From assembly GCA_016630905.1 (NCBI GenBank), contig WBMQ01000005.1:1240001-1304000 (forward strand): DNA of 64,000 nt. Reading direction: 5' to 3'. Under the pieces are notes generated by a model. That model was not told the DNA's origin, did not search any database, and saw only the letters and a program-made list of their open reading frames with translations. Shown in pieces: positions 58,351 to 64,000 of the stretch; position 1 is the stretch's first letter; every line of letters starts with the position of its first letter. This DNA comes from Capillidium heterosporum. Its lineage: Eukaryota > Entomophthoromycota > Entomophthoromycetes > Entomophthorales > Capillidiaceae. A program made the translations under genes and the position numbers.

Positions 58351-59909
58351 CTTGGATGAGTTTAGTACTGCTGTATTAATAAATAGGTTGGAGTTTGCGT
58401 TGGTTATTTTTATACTGTTTATTACTTTTATGACTAAAATGTATATTAGTAGCTATAGATGGGACTAATTGCTATTTGATAGATATTCTAGCCATCTATA
58501 AAATAAAGAAGTTAGAACCATAGCATATTACTTATATTTATAAGAGTATGAAGTCTAGGCTATACGAGTTTATTGATAAAATTATATTAACTTGGAACAA
58601 ATATAGTTGTCAAGCAAATCTGGTATACGAAACTAATAAGATACTGTCATTTTGTATCGATGCATATGAAATATATTTTACATTTAGATCCTATAATTGA
58701 AGATACTTTATAAATATAATTTCAATATCTATTCTAAACAGATAATCCAGTTTTAATAGATGCCCTAAACATTTATTTGATATGAAGTATTTGGTTGCTA
58801 AAAGGGGGATTGTAGTGATATTTTAATTAGTTTTTATAGTAGTTGTAAAAGTATATATTACAACATACATATATGTAACAGAAAAAAATATTGATAAATA
58901 AAATTACTATAAACTTAGAGTCCAATAAGATGAAGATATATTTACAATTTAATTAATTTTCGCCATAATGTTAACTTCTAAATTTAAAGTAGAACTTACG
59001 ATCAAAGTTTACATTTAAACAGAATAAATGAATAAAATTCGCAATTATACATTAGTAAATATTTTACTACCTCTTTATAAAAAGTAAGTAAGCCTAAACT
59101 AAACATCAAATCAACCTTTTACCCACTTACTCTTTATCTTTACATATTTTTTTGTTGTGCTTTGCATTCTTGATTATTAAATCTTGTAAAGGGAACTGGC
59201 TACTAAATTTTGTTCAGGTTGATACTTTAAGATGGTATTATTCAAGAATAGAAGAGTGTATATCTTTATTTCTTTAACTTATTCTTTGCCAGTTAGGAGC
59301 TGGATATGTTGCTTCGGCTATCCATCTATCTTCTATAGCTTTGATCTGAGAACTTAAAGTCGTAGATACTATTTCAAAATTCGATGACGTTTGGCATCTA
59401 TCTTTTCAAGTTTAAAATATACAATCCAATTATATCTAGATACAGTTAAAAAAAGCTAAGGGTTTATTTGTCTAAAATGTTTAGATGTAGAAACTATTAG
59501 GCAGATTTGGATTTTAGCAAACAAAAGCTATTTGAATTAAAGTAGAAATTAGATTGTCTTTGCTATCATTAAACATATATGCAATTGCACATCCACCTTA
59601 CATATATCTCGAAAATATTCGAATTATAAGTTATTTTGGCGATATAAAACGTTGATATCAAACTTTCCAAGATATAAATTAGTATAGGTGCCTACCAAAA
59701 CCATTATTTAATCAAATAATGCTATTGGAATAAATATGCCTTTACTAAAACATACTTCTATGAAGCATGATAAAATAATATGTATTTATAATGAAAAAAA
59801 GATAAAGGTATGGTTATCAATGTATTTAAAGAGTTTCTATCCCATCTTTTATACTAGTCAAATATTCTAATTCATTCTTTTGAAATACTTGTCAATATAC
59901 AAGAGAGCT
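58351..59909. other. Intergenic spacer
   Basis: About 1.56 kb, strongly AT-rich; no gene seen. Confidence 0.5.
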
Positions 59910-61221
59910 ATGGCAAAGTTTGAACAGTTGAATGACCTTCCAATCTAAAAAGTGAGTTTTAACTTGGGGTTTATTGACCAACCCACCTTTCGCTGTTAGA
60001 TCATAAATTGCCATTTTTACATCCAGCAATTACTTTGATCCCATCTTTCGAATCTTGCAACAACTTGGTCTTAGCACAAACTTCAAAAGTAATCGACAAG
60101 TTACCAATAAATACAACTCATTGGTAAAGGATGTGTGATTTAACTTGGAAGGAGGTTCCAATTCCAATTAATACCTTTAGGAACGTATAATTTAGGTCCT
60201 CTAAAGTAAATATTGGTTTTTGTAGGGATAGCTGATAGAAGGTATTGGCTTCAAGTTGATAGTGATGAAGTTGAAGGAATCATACCTGATGCTTAATGGT
60301 AACGTTATCCAAAGTTCAATTATTTGATCTTCAGACTTGTAAACTTGAAGTAGTTAAATTTATAGTGTATTTATCAAAAGTTTTGCAAGAGGTGATTGAC
60401 ATCCCTATACCTGCTCAGCTTTATTCATTTGGAGTTTATTGTATACGAATTATATATCGATTTCTTTGTAAACTTCAACTCCAATTTAGGTAAATTGAAA
60501 TACCTTTGTTTAAACTTAATTTACCATGATAATAGTAATGCCACTAGTGTGGGTTTAAATCTAGTATTCAAAGCTGAACATCTGGAGTTTGCCATCCTAC
60601 AGGAGGTTTCCAAACTTTTACTAAAGTTCTTAGTGAATACGACGTTCTGGCCTAACTTAAAGGCTTTGAAGTCTGCAAAGAGTTGGTTCGACTTGAGTAC
60701 AAGCTACTTTTTCGCCAAATGGTTCAATCTATCGAAACTTTTCATTGTATACCCTGGCCTTGACAACTTTGTCTTTGTTTATAAATTTACCAGTTTAAAG
60801 ACTAAATTTGAATGTAATTGAAGATAGCAAGTTGAAAAAGCTAAATCTACTAATGAAAAGTACAATTATGTTGAAGTGCCCGAAGTTGGTAGGTACTTTT
60901 CAGAGTATATATTAACTTATATTACAGTAGTAGTTTATTTAGCTTAGAAATTTAAAGTTTGATAGATATATATTTGCCATTTTTAAATTTTTAGTAAAGG
61001 TGAATTGTTGTTACTTGAAATCTCCTTTCAACTAGAATGAGCATCTTTCAAAAAATTTTAAAGAAAACTAAAGGTTCAAATCTCCAACTTTCCAACTTGA
61101 TTTCAGTAAATTTAGTAAATGTACTTGATAATATAACAAGTTGGCTTCGATATTGTGTACCCAGTCTTTTCCAAATATATATGAAGGATGTGTTGAAAAT
61201 CGCGCCAAATTTAAATAATTA
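59910..61221 (+). pseudogene. Decayed F-box/leucine-rich-repeat gene
   Basis: Begins with ATG and MAKFEQLNDLPI, the start of an F-box, followed at once by a stop. Later frames at 60296-60493, 60396-60821 and 61037-61222 read as leucine-rich-repeat-like sequence (LGKLKYLCLNLIYHDNS, FWPNLKALKSAKSWF, WFNLSKLFIVYPGLDN) and end with LKIAPNLNN, matching the usual end of this family (SAPNL). Frame changes and stops are frequent. It is not close to the copies at 23-26 kb or 37 kb, so it represents a separate, older family member. Confidence 0.65.
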
Positions 61222-61297
61222 AAATTCCCAATAATGTATTAATAAAAGCTCGTTTATTAGTTTACTATTTATATATCCTTTATTTACAAGTAGCATT

Positions 61298-61678
61298 TTA
61301 CTCCTCAACTTCCCTCGTCAACTTGGACAACCAAGGACACCAATAACTATTAGGCAAAAAGTCAGTTCCCACTTCATTTAAACCGTCCTCAACTCCTTGG
61401 ATAGAGGAATCGCATACTTCAATACTTTGAAACCAAAACTTGACTTTAGTTAAGTGAAAGGACCATTTAGGATTGTAAGCCTGTTTGCCTTTGACAATAT
61501 AACCCCCGATATGACTATTGGATCTCGTCTTACCACTGAGAAGGTCATGAGCATGTTGAATGAGTTTAGGGTCCTCAAGTTCAACGATAAATTCACCACT
61601 GTTGGCAGCACCATCGTTGAAGGCGAATTTAGCACCTTGATAGATGGATATGAAAAGTACTACTAGATTCAGTTTCAT
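61298..61678 (-). CDS. Small secreted BP74-like protein
   Basis: 126 residues, single exon. MKLNLVVLFISIYQGAKFAF looks like a signal peptide, so the mature protein is about 107 residues. The mature part fits the BP74 N-terminal domain (first known from a Dictyostelium calmodulin-binding protein and found in many small secreted proteins): GEFIVELEDPKLIQHAHDLL, GKTRSNSHIGGYIVKG, YNPKWSFHL, FQSIEVCDSSIQGVEDGLNE and PNSYWCPWLSKLTREVEE. Two cysteines (VCD and WCPW) could pair. Role unknown; secretion suggests an extracellular or host-facing function. A TATATAAAG box lies about 45-50 bp upstream of the ATG. Confidence 0.65.
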   Translation of the reverse strand: MKLNLVVLFISIYQGAKFAFNDGAANSGEFIVELEDPKLIQHAHDLLSGKTRSNSHIGGYIVKGKQAYNPKWSFHLTKVKFWFQSIEVCDSSIQGVEDGLNEVGTDFLPNSYWCPWLSKLTREVEE

Positions 61679-61730
61679 AGTTGGAAATATGGATATAAAG
61701 ATTTTTAAATTTGATTTGGGGGTTCTTTAT

Positions 61731-62906
61731 ATATTTTAAATTGTAACACAATAGCAAGGTTAGGCTATCTCTTATGTAAATCTCTTCAAAAGGAAATTAA
61801 CAAGCTTCGTACCATCAACCTACCTTAAAAAGTATACTTTAACCCGAGATAGAAGCCATCAGGTTCGTTCTACAAAACTTTTAAATAGGTTGATGTCATT
61901 CATAAGCTATCTCCAGAATGGTAAAGGCTGTGGTATCCTATTTTTTCCAATCCATAGTTGAGGTGGTGAATTGGATAAAATAGTATATTGAATTACGGTT
62001 ATTGTATCTTTTCGATGCAAGCTTGTTGGGATTTTCCTACAAATAAATTATTTATTCGATGCACTGCATAGTGCACCTAAAACTTTGACTATGATAACCT
62101 TTGAAATATCATACACTATAGTTTCCCTATTTAGTAAAGATCGGTATCGAAGCTATTGAAAAGTATATATCAGGAATATACAAGCTTAATTTTAATTAAA
62201 GGTTTAGATATTGAGTAATTAATGTTAATTGAAATAAATATAGGTTTTAATTTCGTAAAGTATGCTAAAAGTTTTAGAAGCCTATATTAGTCTTGAACTT
62301 TATAATGTGATGGAAGTTTCCTGTCTCTTTAACCTCCAAAGCTTATTTAATGATCTGCTAAACAAAATAAGCTACATTTTGAAACTAATCTAAAACAATT
62401 ATATGTGTAGCTTGAAATAAATAGGTATGATTAGTTGAATGTTAATTTATTTTAGTATAGCAAACCCAAGACAACCTTATACTTAGCCTTCGATTCCATT
62501 ACGATCTATTGATACACCTTGCCTTTAGGACTACTTTTTTTATAAAACATAAAAGTATGGTTGTCATAAATAATGAAAGGAGTGGTTAAATAACATATTG
62601 CTTTTGGTATAATTGGAATTTCAGAAGTTTTGGCTTGCTTAACTTCCAAGGATTCATATCATATCAAACTTTTAACTTTACTAAATCAAAATATACCAAA
62701 GTTATATCTAAAGCTTATCTAATTAAAATGCTATATACTCGATTGAATAAAGTGATATTATATTGTCAATATAATATCTAATAGTTGAGCTGTGGCAGTA
62801 GGCACCAGTCAGATACCCTTGAAAATAAAACTATTAGCAAATAAGCCATGTGTACTTATATATATGTAATAGTGAAGTACAGACATCCTCGTTAAAGAGG
62901 ATAAAT
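61731..62906. other. Intergenic spacer
   Basis: About 1.2 kb, AT-rich, no gene seen. Confidence 0.5.
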
Positions 62907-62978
62907 GGCTCGATGGTTTAGTGGTATAATTCTCCCTTAGGGTGGGAGAGGTCCTGGGTTCGATTCCCAGTCGAGCCC
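62907..62978 (+). tRNA. tRNA-Pro (AGG)
   Basis: Identical in all 72 nt to the tRNA at 51840-51911, opposite strand. Same anticodon loop TTAGGGT, C73 and a TTCTTTTT terminator directly after. The 3' flank TTCTTTTTG is shared, the 5' flanks differ. A protein frame overlapping it (62942-63151) is not a gene. Confidence 0.95.
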
Positions 62979-64000
62979 TTCTTTTTGTCTTTGCTACTGC
63001 CGTGCAGTATAAGTACCTTATTGAGATGGGAATATTTTTGTATCAAGCATTCAGGATACTAATCCTTCCATTCAACACAATTTATAAAATTGATAGGACC
63101 AAAGTGTATTGTATAAGAGTGTTTTTTACATTTTCATATAAAACTAAGTGACTTATCTAATAAAAATTTTGATCTAGGAAATATCAACTACAGTGGTAAA
63201 ACATGGAATGGAAAAACATACCTAACACAAATACGACGAACAAGGTTGTCAATTTGATTTAAAAGTTGGATTAGTGCTTCAAATTAGCCTATATAGTAAT
63301 CAGTATTTTTGAATATGGATGTCTCAGCGATAAGTTTATATATACCATCTACCTAAAGTTCCTTATACCAATATAGTACCTGTATTAAGTTCCTGTTTAA
63401 GTTCTTGCCTATTTGGTCTTTGAATTTGAAGGAACTTCGATAAACGTTCGAGTACCATTTGTTTATATATTTAACATCATTTTAACTTTATGGATGTCGC
63501 TATTTACCCAGTAGGATGTCAGCGATTCAGCAAGTTATAATTTTTAAATTAATTGCTCTATATCTTACTGCTAGCTTATATAAATTAGTTAGGTAATTTG
63601 AAAGGCTATTAGTATTGTCCCTTTAATATATAACTTTACAAGCTTATTTAAAAGTAAAACAGTATAAAACTATAGTATATTGTGTGCTACACAGATATCT
63701 ATTATTCAAATTGAATATTTATACAATTTTTACTTTGCATAAAGGTTTTATCCATCTTCAAATCAAAGTATTGCTTGAATATCTAGCTTTCCTAAAGCTG
63801 ATATCTTTCTGAAGGTTGATTTACACTTTGATTTATTATAGTAAGCCGTAGATGGAATGTAAAGCTATAGCTCCATAAATATATTGTTAAAGGGTAGTTT
63901 GGAAAGCATATATGACTAGTTATTTTATTAAGACGGTTTTAAAATTCATTTATTGCTAGCAGCCTACAACTCACTTTTACCAATCTAATACTCGTAAAGG
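62979..64000. other. Intergenic, to window end
   Basis: About 1 kb of AT-rich DNA after the tRNA; no gene seen. Confidence 0.5.

Noticed and set aside
62942-63151. Protein frame starting inside the second tRNA
   Set aside because: It overlaps a clear tRNA-Pro, and its downstream composition is random-looking AT-rich sequence.
1-64000. CRISPR arrays, insertion sequences, bacterial operons
   Set aside because: No regularly spaced repeats, transposase genes or terminal repeats were seen, and the introns and gene set are eukaryotic.
1-64000. LTR or LINE retrotransposons
   Set aside because: No reverse transcriptase, integrase or gag-like zinc knuckle motif and no long terminal repeats were seen. 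The 1457-bp and 374-bp repeats lie within gene families.

Overview
The window reads as nuclear DNA of an early-diverging filamentous fungus. It is AT-rich, genes carry short GT-AG introns (about 40 to 60 nt), start regions often have TATA boxes, and gene deserts of up to 5 kb separate gene islands. Conserved eukaryotic genes (eL27, PHO88/SND3, SEN54, NUP133, HEM3, GTP cyclohydrolase I) sit beside a lineage-specific F-box/leucine-rich-repeat family, a homeobox gene and a Zn2Cys6 regulator. The fungal regulators and the F-box expansion suggest a zygomycete-grade fungus, perhaps Entomophthoromycotina (Conidiobolus-like). The placement is inference from gene content only.

Layout. 1-2139: partial ATP11 (minus) and a quinone oxidoreductase-like gene (plus) share a promoter. 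2440-5110: a long decayed gene. 8651-9682: intronless homeobox gene between large deserts. 14803-16305: Zn2Cys6 factor. 20433-21782: eight-exon peroxiredoxin-like 2 gene. 23242-26798: a frameshifted F-box gene, then a decayed paralog. 26860-27400: an unexplained GC-rich island. 28209-32506: two tandem divergent actin-like genes. 33804-34740: GTP cyclohydrolase I. 37163-38689: intact F-box gene sharing a promoter with NUP133 (38967-42716). Then a DUF4460/TCAIM-like gene, eL27, aldo/keto reductase, PHO88/SND3, tRNA-Pro, HEM3 convergent with MscL, SEN54, a Nab2/ZC3H14-type zinc-finger gene, a decayed F-box gene, a small secreted BP74-like gene and a second tRNA-Pro.

Most interesting points. (1) The two actin-like proteins keep the first phosphate loop and the adenine-site motif but have lost the second phosphate loop and His161. 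The downstream copy has a hydrophobic, signal-peptide-like leader, and the upstream copy retains traces of one. (2) A 1457-bp near-identical inverted repeat covers two F-box genes, with diverged flanks and diverged 3' coding ends. A 374-bp near-identical tract, including an intron, links the two actin genes. Both look like recent gene conversion. (3) Several otherwise well-conserved genes (NUP133, both actins, one F-box copy, the Nab2-like gene) carry isolated single-base frameshifts. Their number and spread suggest sequence error at least as much as true inactivation, so calls of 'broken' genes should be held loosely.

Gene boundaries and splice sites were worked out by hand from frame continuity and GT/AG signals; family names come from recognised motifs, not from a database search.
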